DNA of 64,000 nucleotides from Billgrantia antri. GTDB taxonomy: Bacteria; Pseudomonadota; Gammaproteobacteria; Pseudomonadales; Halomonadaceae. Below the pieces are notes generated by a model. It ran no database searches and was not told where the DNA came from. It saw only the letters and a program-made list of their open reading frames with translations. Shown here piece after piece: positions 8,304 through 16,623 of the stretch. A program made the translations under genes and the position numbers. The DNA lies in assembly GCF_019430905.1 (NCBI RefSeq), contig NZ_JAHYCA010000001.1, positions 419,095 to 483,094 of the forward strand, in the 5' to 3' direction. The first letter of the stretch is position 1. Each line of letters begins with the position of its first letter.

Positions 8304-10910
8304 TCAAGCTGCCTGGGCGGTCGACGGCTGCCGTTGGCGCCGCCGACGCTGCAACAGCACTACCAGGCCGAACACCAGGAAGCCCGGCAACCACATCCAC
8401 TCCTTGGCCCAGCGATCCACCGGAGCCAACACCTCGACGATCTCCTGGTCGAAATCGAAGCCGAGATCTTCGGCCGTGCTGCCGAACTCGACGAAGTCGA
8501 CGAGGGTTCGATCGTCTTCGGTCAACAGCTCGAGTCCCAGACGCTGCATGCGCTCTTCGGCAGTGTCGCCGCGGGGTACCGGTACCTGGATATAGGTGGT
8601 CATGGGCTCGCCGTAGGGGTTCAGGCCCTCGATCTGCACCCTGAGCTGGCTGTCTTCGTCGACATTGCCCAGGGCCTCGACGAACTGCTGCGGCGGCACC
8701 GACCGGTAGGGATCGTGAATGCGATCCATCCAGAAGCCGGGGCGGAACAGGGTGAAGGCCACCAGCAGCAGCAGCAGCGACTCGTACCAGCGACTGCGCA
8801 CCAGGAAATAGCCCTGGGTGCCGGCGGCGAAGATGAGCATGGCGATCGTCGCGATGACAAAGATCACCATTCCCTGCAGCCAGTTGACCTCGATCAGCAG
8901 CAGGTCGGTATTGAAGATGAACAGGAACGGCAGCGCCGCGGTACGCAGGCTGTAGTAGAACGCCTGGAAGCCAGTGCGCAGCGGATCTCCCCCGGACACT
9001 GCGGCCGCGGCAAACGAGGCCAGCCCCACCGGTGGCGTCACGTCAGCCATGATGCCGAAGTAGAAGACGAACAGATGCACCGCGATCAGCGGCACGATCA
9101 AGCCATTCTGCTGGCCCAGTAACACGATGACGGGGGCCATCAGCGCCGACACCACGATGTAGTTGGCGGTGGTGGGCAGCCCCATGCCCAGGATCAGGCT
9201 GAGCAGGGCGGTAAACAGCAGGATCAGCAACAGGTTGCCCATGGCCAGGATCTCGACCACGTCGGCCAGTACCAGGCCCACGCCGGTTTGGGACACCGCC
9301 CCCACCACGATCCCCGCGGTCGCCGTAGCGATGCCGATGCCGATCATGTTGCGCGCACCGGCGATCAGCCCGTCCCACAGGTCGACGAAGCCCTCCTTGA
9401 TGTCGGCAGCCAGGCGGCTACGGCCACGGAAAAAGGCGGTGATGGGCCGCTGGGTGAGCATGATGAAGATCATCAGCACGGTGGCCCAGAAGGCCGACAA
9501 CCCCGGCGAGAGGCGCTCCACCATCAGGCACCAGACCAGCACCACCACCGGCAGGATGTAGTGCAGGCCAACCATGACCGTTGGCCGGGTCTGCGGCAGG
9601 TTGATCACCGGCGAGGCAGGGTCATCGAGTTCGAGCTCCGGATAGAATGAGCCAAGCTTGAGCAGGCCGACATAGACGACGGCCAGGATGATCCCCACTA
9701 CCCAGGGCGTGGCATCGCCCAGCACCGGCTTGAGCCAACCGAGGCCATAGTACACGGCAAACGAGAGCCCCATGAGCAGCAGCAGGCCGGTCAGGAAGCC
9801 AATCGCCTTGTTGAGGAAGGGGCGCGCGGGATTGCTCGACGGCAAGCCCTTCATATTCGCCTTGAGCGCCTCGAGGTGGACGATGTAGATCAGTGCGATA
9901 TAGGAGATCAGCGCCGGCAGGAAGGCATGCTTGATCACCTCCACATAGGAGATGCCGACGTATTCCACCATCAGGAAGGCCGCAGCCCCCATGACCGGCG
10001 GCATGATCTGGCCGTTCACCGAGGACGACACCTCCACCGCACCAGCCTTCTCGGCCGAGAAGCCGACCCGTTTCATCATCGGAATGGTGAAGGTACCGGT
10101 GGTCACGGTATTGGCGATGGATGAGCCGGAAATCAGCCCCGTCATGCCGGAGGCCACCACCGCGGCCTTGGCAGGCCCGCCCTTGTAGTGGCCGAGCAGC
10201 GAAAAGGCCACCTTGATGAAGTAGTTTCCTGCGCCCGCCTTGTCGAGCAGAGCCCCGAACAGCACGAACAGGAACACGAAACTGGTGGAGACGCCCAGGG
10301 CAATGCCGAATACGCCCTGAGTAGTCAGCCACTGGTGATTGATGAGCCCATAAAGGCTGACCCCACGGTGGGCCAGGATGCCCGGCATGTAGGGACCGAG
10401 CAAAGTATAGAGGATAAAGACCGAAGCCACGATCATCAGCGGTGGGCCGAGAGCGCGCCGGGTCGCTTCGAGCAGGACCAGTATACCGGTGATACCAACG
10501 ATCACGTCCTGCAGGATGGGGGCGCCAGGTCGCTGGGCCAGTGCGTCGTAAAAAATGAAGATATACAGGCTGCAGAAGGCACCGACCAGGGCCAGTCCCC
10601 AGTCCGGCAGCGGAATGCGATCGCGCGGTGAGCGCTGGAACGCCGGATAGGCCAGGAAGGCCAGAAAAATGGCGAAGGCCAGGTGAATCGAGCGCGACTC
10701 GGTTGCGTTGAAGACACCGAAGCCGACCATGAAAGGCAGCGGCGAGGCGATCCAGAGCTGAAACAGCGACCAGGCGGCGGCAACGCCGACCAGCAGCCTG
10801 CCTGGCGCGCCGAGCGGCTTGCGAGCACCCGAGTCGCTCGAGGCCACCATATCCTCGAGATCCACCTCGGACTTTTGTGGATTTGTCTTTTCGTCAGTCA
10901 TTACCGTCAT
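8304..10910 (-). CDS. TRAP transporter fused 4TM/12TM permease with C-terminal DUF3394-like region
   Basis: This 868-residue inner-membrane permease fuses the DctQ-like and DctM-like parts, as usual in TAXI-type TRAP systems. The N-terminal hydrophilic tail (residues 1-35) precedes about 18 membrane helices. Motifs typical of the large subunit include SGSSIANTVTTGTFTIPMMK and LGMGLPTTANYIV. The last 150 residues hold a polar, presumably periplasmic region (DRIHDPYRSVPP through VEVLAPVDRW) and a final helix, as in DUF3394-bearing permeases. A start at 10901 is also possible. It is driven by Na+ or H+ and partners the solute receptor at 11030. The solute is unknown. Confidence 0.9.
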   Translation of the reverse strand: MTVMTDEKTNPQKSEVDLEDMVASSDSGARKPLGAPGRLLVGVAAAWSLFQLWIASPLPFMVGFGVFNATESRSIHLAFAIFLAFLAYPAFQRSPRDRIPLPDWGLALVGAFCSLYIFIFYDALAQRPGAPILQDVIVGITGILVLLEATRRALGPPLMIVASVFILYTLLGPYMPGILAHRGVSLYGLINHQWLTTQGVFGIALGVSTSFVFLFVLFGALLDKAGAGNYFIKVAFSLLGHYKGGPAKAAVVASGMTGLISGSSIANTVTTGTFTIPMMKRVGFSAEKAGAVEVSSSVNGQIMPPVMGAAAFLMVEYVGISYVEVIKHAFLPALISYIALIYIVHLEALKANMKGLPSSNPARPFLNKAIGFLTGLLLLMGLSFAVYYGLGWLKPVLGDATPWVVGIILAVVYVGLLKLGSFYPELELDDPASPVINLPQTRPTVMVGLHYILPVVVLVWCLMVERLSPGLSAFWATVLMIFIMLTQRPITAFFRGRSRLAADIKEGFVDLWDGLIAGARNMIGIGIATATAGIVVGAVSQTGVGLVLADVVEILAMGNLLLILLFTALLSLILGMGLPTTANYIVVSALMAPVIVLLGQQNGLIVPLIAVHLFVFYFGIMADVTPPVGLASFAAAAVSGGDPLRTGFQAFYYSLRTAALPFLFIFNTDLLLIEVNWLQGMVIFVIATIAMLIFAAGTQGYFLVRSRWYESLLLLLVAFTLFRPGFWMDRIHDPYRSVPPQQFVEALGNVDEDSQLRVQIEGLNPYGEPMTTYIQVPVPRGDTAEERMQRLGLELLTEDDRTLVDFVEFGSTAEDLGFDFDQEIVEVLAPVDRWAKEWMWLPGFLVFGLVVLLQRRRRQRQPSTAQAA

Positions 10911-10968
10911 GCCCCACGATCGCTGCAGCCCTCAAGGGCTTTGGTAGTCTGTGCAGGTCCAAACGGAC

Positions 10969-10992
10969 GCGCGGACCCTTCAGGGTCCGCGC
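10969..10992 (-). other. Intercistronic hairpin between TAXI receptor and permease genes
   Basis: GCGCGGACCCT and AGGGTCCGCGC form a perfect inverted repeat with two bases between the arms. It lies between the receptor stop (11030) and the permease start (10910) and has no T-run. In binding-protein transporter operons such stems commonly protect the upstream receptor mRNA and lower downstream expression, so I read it as a stoichiometry-setting element. Confidence 0.65.
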
Positions 10993-11029
10993 ATCTCAGC
11001 AGAGGGACGCCTTACCCCTCAGTACCGGA

Positions 11030-12010
11030 TCACTCGATCCAGCCACGCTCACGATAATAGCGAGCGGCACCGTCGTGCAGCGGTGCGGTCAGGCCGTCCG
11101 AGATCATTTCTTCTTCGCTGAGATTCTCGAACGCCGGGTGCAGGCGCTTGAAGCGATCGAAATTCTCGAACACCGCCTTCACGGTTTCGTAGACGATCTC
11201 TTCGTCCACTTCGGCTGAAGTCACGAAGGTGGCTGCAACGCCGAAGGTCTCGACGTCCTCGTCGTTGCCACGATACAGACCGCCGGGAATGACCGAACGG
11301 GTGTAGTAGGGATGCTCCTCGATGAGGGCATCGATCTCCTCGCCGGTCACCGGGACAAGGCGAGCGTCGATAGTGGTAGTCGCTTCCTGGATGGAGCCAT
11401 TGGGATGTCCCACCACGTAGACCATGGCATCGATGTTGTTGTCGGCCAATGCCGCGGCCTGCTCGGCGGCATCGAGCTGAGAGGCCAGCGAGAAGGTGTC
11501 GGTGTCCCAACCCATCGCATCCATCACCACGTTCATGGTGTTGCGCTGGCCGGAGCCCGGGTTGCCGATGTTGACACGCTTGCCGGGGAAGTCGGTGAAG
11601 TGCTCGATGCCGGAGTCGGCGCGCGCGACCACGGTCAGCGGCTCGCCGTGCATGGTGAAGACGGCACGCATGTCTTCCCAAGCGCCGTCTGACTCGAAGT
11701 TGTCCTCGCCGTGGTAGGCGCGATACTGGACGTCGGATTGCACCACGCCCATGTCGAGCTCGCCGCTGCGCATGCCATTGACGTTGGCCACGGAGCCCCC
11801 CGTGGACGGGGCGTTACAGCGAATGTTGTGCTCGTCACTGCCGCGATTCACCATGCGGCAGACGGACTGGCCCACGACATAATAGACGCCCGTCTGGCCA
11901 CCGGTACCGATGGTGATGAAGCGTTCCTGGGCCACGGCCGGCGCGGAGAACATGGCGGCGCCCAGGAGCGCTCCCGAAAAGGCTGCCGCGGAAAAAGCAT
12001 GGCGTTTCAT
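11030..12010 (-). CDS. TAXI-family TRAP transporter solute receptor
   Basis: This is a 326-residue periplasmic binding protein. A Sec signal peptide (residues about 1-28, ending AVAQ) precedes RFITIGTGGQTGVYYVVGQ, the hallmark N-terminus of the TAXI subfamily. Other family stretches are STGGSVANVNGMRSGELDMG and GNPGSGQRNTMNVV. It captures an unknown small carboxylate-type solute for the fused permease. The ATG at 12010 has AGAGG seven bases upstream. A GTG at 12016 is less likely. It heads the operon receptor-permease-UspA. Confidence 0.92.
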   Translation of the reverse strand: MKRHAFSAAAFSGALLGAAMFSAPAVAQERFITIGTGGQTGVYYVVGQSVCRMVNRGSDEHNIRCNAPSTGGSVANVNGMRSGELDMGVVQSDVQYRAYHGEDNFESDGAWEDMRAVFTMHGEPLTVVARADSGIEHFTDFPGKRVNIGNPGSGQRNTMNVVMDAMGWDTDTFSLASQLDAAEQAAALADNNIDAMVYVVGHPNGSIQEATTTIDARLVPVTGEEIDALIEEHPYYTRSVIPGGLYRGNDEDVETFGVAATFVTSAEVDEEIVYETVKAVFENFDRFKRLHPAFENLSEEEMISDGLTAPLHDGAARYYRERGWIE

Positions 12011-12160
12011 TAACACACCTCTTTGACGTTATTGGCGAGTCGTCATTGCTGACGAGCTGATCCCTGAGTTGCCAGTCGCTGACGCCACTGGCTGGCGGAA
12101 ACAACCGCTCCTCTCTACTTTAGCGAAAAAAACGTCGGGATGATGGGTCTTTTTCCATTC

Positions 12161-12174
12161 GACTAAGTTTAGTC
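12161..12174. promoter_or_regulatory. Palindrome GACTAA-GT-TTAGTC upstream of the TAXI operon
   Basis: A perfect inverted repeat with 6-bp arms lies in the AT-rich stretch about 150 bp upstream of the receptor start. It is a candidate operator or part of the promoter. The binding protein is unknown. Confidence 0.35.
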
Positions 12175-12292
12175 CGACTTTCCGTTAAGTGTGCGTTAAT
12201 TCCTCATATGCATGCCCCATGAGCCCCTTAATCCTTCGCGCCGGCAAGCCCGCCGACTGGCGGAAGCAGGCGAGGCCGCTCGACGAAAGCTC

Positions 12293-13681
12293 TCAGGATG
12301 CCGTCATGATCAGCGCCTGCTTCTCCTCCTTCATCGCGGCGAAGCCGGCCTCGAAGAAGAACTCGCTCTCTCCCAGTGCCGGTTTCAGGTGATTGAGCCA
12401 GGTGGCGGCCTCGTCGTACCTGGCAAAGAACGGCTGCTGCACCCAGTCACTGTCACGGCCCTGGATGAAGCGCAGCACGAAGACCTTCTCGCCGCGGATC
12501 TCGGCCACACCCTGTATCTCGACCTTGCCCGGATCGGCGGACATCGACGGTCCGCGGGCGGTGCGCGCCAGCCCCGGCACCTGTTTCATCGCCTCACGGT
12601 AGATCTCCCAGGCGCGCACCAGCGGCACTTCGAAATAGTGGCGGGCGCCGGTATCGCGCTCCACGAACATGTAATAGGGGATCATGCCCAGGCGAACCTG
12701 GGTGGTCCACATGCGCGCCCACTGCTCGGCATCGTCGTTGATGTGCTTGAGCAGTGGCGCCTGGGTGCGGATTTCGGCCCCGGTGGCACGAATGCGGCGG
12801 ATCGCCTCACGGCAGATGGGGGTGTCCATCTCCTTCCAGTGGTTGAAATGTGCCATGAAGGCCACATGCTTGCCGGCGACGGTCAGTTCACGAAACAGCG
12901 CCAGGATGTCTTCGGCATCCGGGTCGGTGACGAAGCGATAAGGCCAGAAGGTCAGGCTCTTGGAGCCGATGCGAATGTCCTGTACGTGGTCCAGCTCAGG
13001 CGCCATCAACCCTTCCAGATACATGCGCAGATGCTTGGCCTTCATCACCATCGGGTCGCCACCGGTCATCAACAGGTCGGTCACCTCGGTATGCTCGGCC
13101 AGGTAGCGGTGCAGGGAATCCGCCTCGCTGGAGGCGAACTTGAGATCCTTGTCGCCGACGAACTGCGCCCAGCGGAAGCAGAAGGTGCAATAGCTATGGC
13201 ATACCTGTCCCTGGCTGGGGAAAAACAGCACGGTCTCGCGATACTTGTGCTGCATGCCGGGGAGCGGCTCGCCATCGAGCAATGGCAGATTGAGGTCCAT
13301 CTGCCCCGCCGGGTGCGGATTGAGTTCGGCACGAATGCGCTCGATGACCGGCTTCATTTCGTCGGCGCCGGCGTCGCGGCGAACCAGTTCGGCAACCTCA
13401 GCGTAATGCTCGGGCAGCAGCATGCCGCGCTGGGGGAAAGTGAGCTGGAAGATGGGATCGGCCGGCACATCGTCCCAATCGATCAGCTCCTCGATGACGT
13501 ATTCGTTGACACGAAACGGCAGCACCTGGCTGACCACCCGCATGTCGAAACGCAGGTCGTCAGGCAGACGCTGGATCGCCTCGATCTTGTCCAACTGGCG
13601 ATGGGTATAGACCTTGAATTGGCGGGCCTCGATGGCCTCGACCCCAGCGTTGCCGAGATCGAGATTCACATGCTGGTTCAT
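12293..13681 (-). CDS. KamA-family radical SAM protein (lysine 2,3-aminomutase-like)
   Basis: This is a 462-residue radical SAM enzyme of the KamA/aminomutase group. The iron-sulfur motif CHSYCTFC (C-x3-C-x2-C, Cys at about 161, 165 and 168) is followed by FRWAQF instead of the TRR run usual in lysine 2,3-aminomutase. LLMTGGDPMVM corresponds to the SAM-binding glycine motif. A C-terminal DPGKVEI may carry the PLP lysine. The ATG at 13681 has a strong GGAGGAGAC ribosome-binding site. It stands alone, and there is no acetyltransferase partner (AblB) for N-acetyl-beta-lysine synthesis nearby. The substrate is therefore open: aminomutase chemistry is likely, but lysine is unproven. Confidence 0.7.
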   Translation of the reverse strand: MNQHVNLDLGNAGVEAIEARQFKVYTHRQLDKIEAIQRLPDDLRFDMRVVSQVLPFRVNEYVIEELIDWDDVPADPIFQLTFPQRGMLLPEHYAEVAELVRRDAGADEMKPVIERIRAELNPHPAGQMDLNLPLLDGEPLPGMQHKYRETVLFFPSQGQVCHSYCTFCFRWAQFVGDKDLKFASSEADSLHRYLAEHTEVTDLLMTGGDPMVMKAKHLRMYLEGLMAPELDHVQDIRIGSKSLTFWPYRFVTDPDAEDILALFRELTVAGKHVAFMAHFNHWKEMDTPICREAIRRIRATGAEIRTQAPLLKHINDDAEQWARMWTTQVRLGMIPYYMFVERDTGARHYFEVPLVRAWEIYREAMKQVPGLARTARGPSMSADPGKVEIQGVAEIRGEKVFVLRFIQGRDSDWVQQPFFARYDEAATWLNHLKPALGESEFFFEAGFAAMKEEKQALIMTAS

Positions 13682-13892
13682 GTCTCCTCCTATTGTCGTG
13701 GGCCATGGCCGGCAACCCTGCATTGCGGCGCAGCAACGCCGACACGCCAAGCGGGAGTCGGCGAGCCGTGGCTTATCGGGGGGGAGCACATTGGTACCGC
13801 CTAGACAGGCGAGTTGCAAGTTTTCGCAGCCTTTTGCAACGAATGTCGCGGAAAATAGCAAAAACGTTACGCAGCGTCTCGTCCGGCCTCGT

Positions 13893-14123
13893 CTAGTCCT
13901 TACGCACCAGACGCCCCACCAGCCGCTGGAGGCGCGGCGCTCCGAGCAGGATGAGGGCAAAGGCTATCGGCCAGGCGATATAAAAGGCGCGCCACCAGCG
14001 TGCAAGAAACTCAGCATCGAGTCCGGTATTGACCCACGTGATGACGAAAGTCATCAGCGTCACCATGTAGATCGACATGAGCAGTGCAAAAGTCAGCGGC
14101 GCGTAGCGCGGAGCAATCGACAT
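13893..14123 (-). CDS. DUF2798 small membrane protein
   Basis: This is a 76-residue protein with two hydrophobic helices (about 8-30 and 45-64). The pattern TFALLMSIYMVTLMTFVITW, then FLARWWRAFYIAWPIAF and a basic C-terminus, matches DUF2798, a family of two-helix inner-membrane proteins of unknown role. It is a monocistronic gene between the radical SAM protein and the macrodomain gene. Confidence 0.75.
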   Translation of the reverse strand: MSIAPRYAPLTFALLMSIYMVTLMTFVITWVNTGLDAEFLARWWRAFYIAWPIAFALILLGAPRLQRLVGRLVRKD

Positions 14124-14276
14124 CGTTCGCCTCCGTCATAAGATTAATATAACCATATAACCGTAATGACATCGCTCAAATACGGCACGATGCCGCAGCT
14201 TCTCGCATGGCGGCGCGCCTTGGACATCGGCGCTTCATACCGCCACACTCAAGGCTCAGGCAAGAGGAGACCGCCC

Positions 14277-14792
14277 ATGACAGGCCAACTGGAGTGCCGC
14301 CAGGGAGATATCGCCCGGCAGTCCGACATGGATGCCGTGGTCAATGCCGCCAACGCCGAACTGCGCCCCGGCGGGGGCGTGGCCGGCGCCCTGCACCGGA
14401 TGGCCGGGCCGGAGCTGGAGCAGGCCTGCCGCCCGCTGGCGCCGATCGTGCCGGGCCAGGCGGTGCTCACCGAGGCCTTCGGCCTGCCCAACCGCTACGT
14501 CATCCACTGCCTGGGACCGGTATACGGCCGCGACACGCCGGAAGCGGAACTGCTCGCCGCCTGCTATCGCAACGCACTCGAGCTGGCCGAACGCCATGGG
14601 CTAGCCAGCGTTGCCTTCCCGGCCCTGTCGGCTGGCGCCTTCGGCTACCCCCTCGAGGAAGCGGCCCGGATCGCCCTCGCCACGGTTCGCGAGACGCTGC
14701 CGCGCTGCCCAGGCATTGAAAAGGTGCGCTTCGTGCTGTTCGATGCCGGCAGCACTCAGGTTTTCCAGCGCATCCTGGATCAGACGTTGTAG
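14277..14792 (+). CDS. Macrodomain protein (O-acetyl-ADP-ribose deacetylase type)
   Basis: This is a 171-residue stand-alone macrodomain. The signature DAVVNAANAELRPGGGVAGAL near residue 20 forms the ADP-ribose pocket (Asn-Ala-Ala-Asn plus the glycine loop). VIHCLGPVYG and VAFPALSAGAFGYPLEEAA complete the YmdB-type core. Such enzymes remove acetyl groups from O-acetyl-ADP-ribose or reverse mono-ADP-ribosylation. The ATG at 14277 follows AGAGGAGACC. Its end overlaps the end of the convergent dctM gene by 13 bp. Confidence 0.9.
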   Translation: MTGQLECRQGDIARQSDMDAVVNAANAELRPGGGVAGALHRMAGPELEQACRPLAPIVPGQAVLTEAFGLPNRYVIHCLGPVYGRDTPEAELLAACYRNALELAERHGLASVAFPALSAGAFGYPLEEAARIALATVRETLPRCPGIEKVRFVLFDAGSTQVFQRILDQTL

Positions 14793-16084
14793 CCGAGTGT
14801 CCTCGGTAACCACAGCGCAATCTGCGGAAAGATCGCCACCAGCGCCAGGGCACTGGCCATGGCAAGTACGAACAGCAGTGCCCAGCCCAGGGTCTGCTCT
14901 AGACGGATCCTGGCAATCTCGGTGGTTACCATCAGGTTGACTGCTACCGGCGGGGTAAACTGGCCGATGGCGATGTTCATCGCCAGGAGAATGCCGAACC
15001 ACACCGGGTTCCAGCCGAAGTGCTGCATCACGGGAATGAGGATCGGCATCATGATCAGATAGATCGAGATGGCATCGAGCAGCATCCCCGCCAGTAGCAC
15101 CGCCAGCATGACCAGGATCAGCAGCAACGCGCCGTTGTCTGACAGGCCGATGACCCACTCCGCCAGGTGGCGGAAGGTTCCAAGCATGGTGCCGGCCCAG
15201 GCGAAGATGCCGGCCAGGGCGATGATCAGCATCACCACGCCGGAGATGACCGCCGCCTCGCCGAGCAGATTCCACAGATCGCGCAAGCCGATCTCACGGG
15301 TCAGCAACAGCCCCACCATGGCACCGTAAGCTACCGCCACCACGGCCGCCTCGGTCGGCGTGAACAGCCCCGAGCGCAGCCCGCCGAGGATCAGTACCGG
15401 AGCGAACAGCGCCGGCAGCGCCTGCTTGAAGGTCTCGCCCACTGCGAGGCGTTCAGCCCTCTCCCCGGGCGTGCCCCCCTCCCAGCCGTAGCGCCGGGAG
15501 ACCACCAGCGCCGGCAGCAGTAATGCCAAGCCAGCCAGCACGCCGGGGAAGAGCCCGGCCGCGAACAGGGCCCGCAGGTCGACCCCGGGCACCACGATGG
15601 AGTAGAGAATCAACGCCACCGAGGGCGGGATCAGGATCGCCGTGGAGGCGGAAGCGGCGATCAGCGTGGCCGAAAAAGGCCTGGGGTAGCCCGCCTTGGT
15701 CATGCTCGGCAGCATCACCATGGCCACTGCCGCAGCATCCGCCGGACCGGAGCCGCTCATGCCGCCCATGATCATGCATACCAGTACCGCCACCAGGGCC
15801 AGGCCGCCGTGACGGGGACCGATCAGCGCCTGGGCGAAGCGCACCAGGCGCAGCGCCACCCCGGCTCGCTCGAAGATCAGGCCGGTGAGAATGAACAGCG
15901 GAATGGCAATCAACGGGTACTTGGCAATGCTGTTGTAGGTATTGGTACCGAGCGTGGCCAGCATTGCCGGCGAGAGGCCCGAGAGAATGCCCACCGCACC
16001 GGCCAGCGCCAGCGAAAAAGCCACCGGCACACCGGCGACCAGCAGCCCGGCGAAGGCCAGAATCATCCACAGGTCAGGGTTCAT
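14780..16084 (-). CDS. dctM: TRAP dicarboxylate-type transporter, large permease DctM
   Basis: This is a 434-residue inner-membrane protein with about twelve helices. The start (LWMILAFAGLLVAGVPVAFSL), GGMSGSGPADAAAVAMVMLP and FTPTEAAVVAVAYG are diagnostic for the large TRAP subunit. It couples ion flow to uptake of the solute captured by DctP. It overlaps dctQ by 11 bp. The operon order is dctP-dctQ-dctM. The solute is undefined; sugar acids or C4-acids are common for this group. Confidence 0.93.
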   Translation of the reverse strand: MNPDLWMILAFAGLLVAGVPVAFSLALAGAVGILSGLSPAMLATLGTNTYNSIAKYPLIAIPLFILTGLIFERAGVALRLVRFAQALIGPRHGGLALVAVLVCMIMGGMSGSGPADAAAVAMVMLPSMTKAGYPRPFSATLIAASASTAILIPPSVALILYSIVVPGVDLRALFAAGLFPGVLAGLALLLPALVVSRRYGWEGGTPGERAERLAVGETFKQALPALFAPVLILGGLRSGLFTPTEAAVVAVAYGAMVGLLLTREIGLRDLWNLLGEAAVISGVVMLIIALAGIFAWAGTMLGTFRHLAEWVIGLSDNGALLLILVMLAVLLAGMLLDAISIYLIMMPILIPVMQHFGWNPVWFGILLAMNIAIGQFTPPVAVNLMVTTEIARIRLEQTLGWALLFVLAMASALALVAIFPQIALWLPRTLGYNV

Positions 16085-16553
16085 CGTCGAGCCTCCCGCG
16101 CAGGCGGTCGACGGTCTGCTGTACCAGCCGAACCAACATCGCCGTCGTCAACAGTGGCAGCCACGCCAAGTACCACCACTGGGGCAGACCGAGTCCCGGC
16201 GACAGCGATTCCCACTGGTACTCCTGCCAGGTCAACTTGGCGCCGTACCAGATGATCAAGCCCAGCACGACGGCGGTACACAAGCCCTGAAACAGGATCA
16301 GCACCCGGCGCGGCACGTCCGGCAGCGCACGCTCGAGCATCCCGATGCGGATATGGCCGTTTCGCCGCAGCGCTACCGAAGCGCCGGTGAAGGTCAACAC
16401 CACCAGCAGAAACACCGAGAACTCCTCGGTAAAGGCCAGTGAGCCACCGGTCACGTAGCGCGTCACGACATTGCCCAGGCTGATCAGCGAAATGATCGCC
16501 AGCGCCAGTGCGCCCAGCCAGCGCTCCGGCCTGGCGTCGGGGGAGAATTTCAT
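16074..16553 (-). CDS. dctQ: TRAP transporter small permease DctQ
   Basis: This is a 159-residue protein with four membrane helices. The motif FTEEFSVFLLVVLTFTGASVALRRNGHIRIGML is the usual DctQ core (here spread over residues 40-75). It docks with DctM to form the membrane part of the transporter. It overlaps dctM and is preceded by an intercistronic hairpin after dctP. Confidence 0.9.
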   Translation of the reverse strand: MKFSPDARPERWLGALALAIISLISLGNVVTRYVTGGSLAFTEEFSVFLLVVLTFTGASVALRRNGHIRIGMLERALPDVPRRVLILFQGLCTAVVLGLIIWYGAKLTWQEYQWESLSPGLGLPQWWYLAWLPLLTTAMLVRLVQQTVDRLRGRLDDEP

Positions 16554-16573
16554 CGCAGCCTCGCGGTCACAGG

Positions 16574-16597
16574 CCCGGCGTCGTGGAAGACGCCGGG
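16574..16597 (-). other. Intercistronic hairpin between dctP and dctQ
   Basis: CCCGGCGTC and GACGCCGGG form a perfect 9-bp stem around a GTGGAA loop between the dctP stop and the dctQ start. No T-run follows. It occupies the same position as the hairpin in the TAXI operon and may likewise stabilise the receptor mRNA. Confidence 0.6.
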
Positions 16598-16623
16598 ATC
16601 AGGCTTGTTGTACCACTAGGGTC

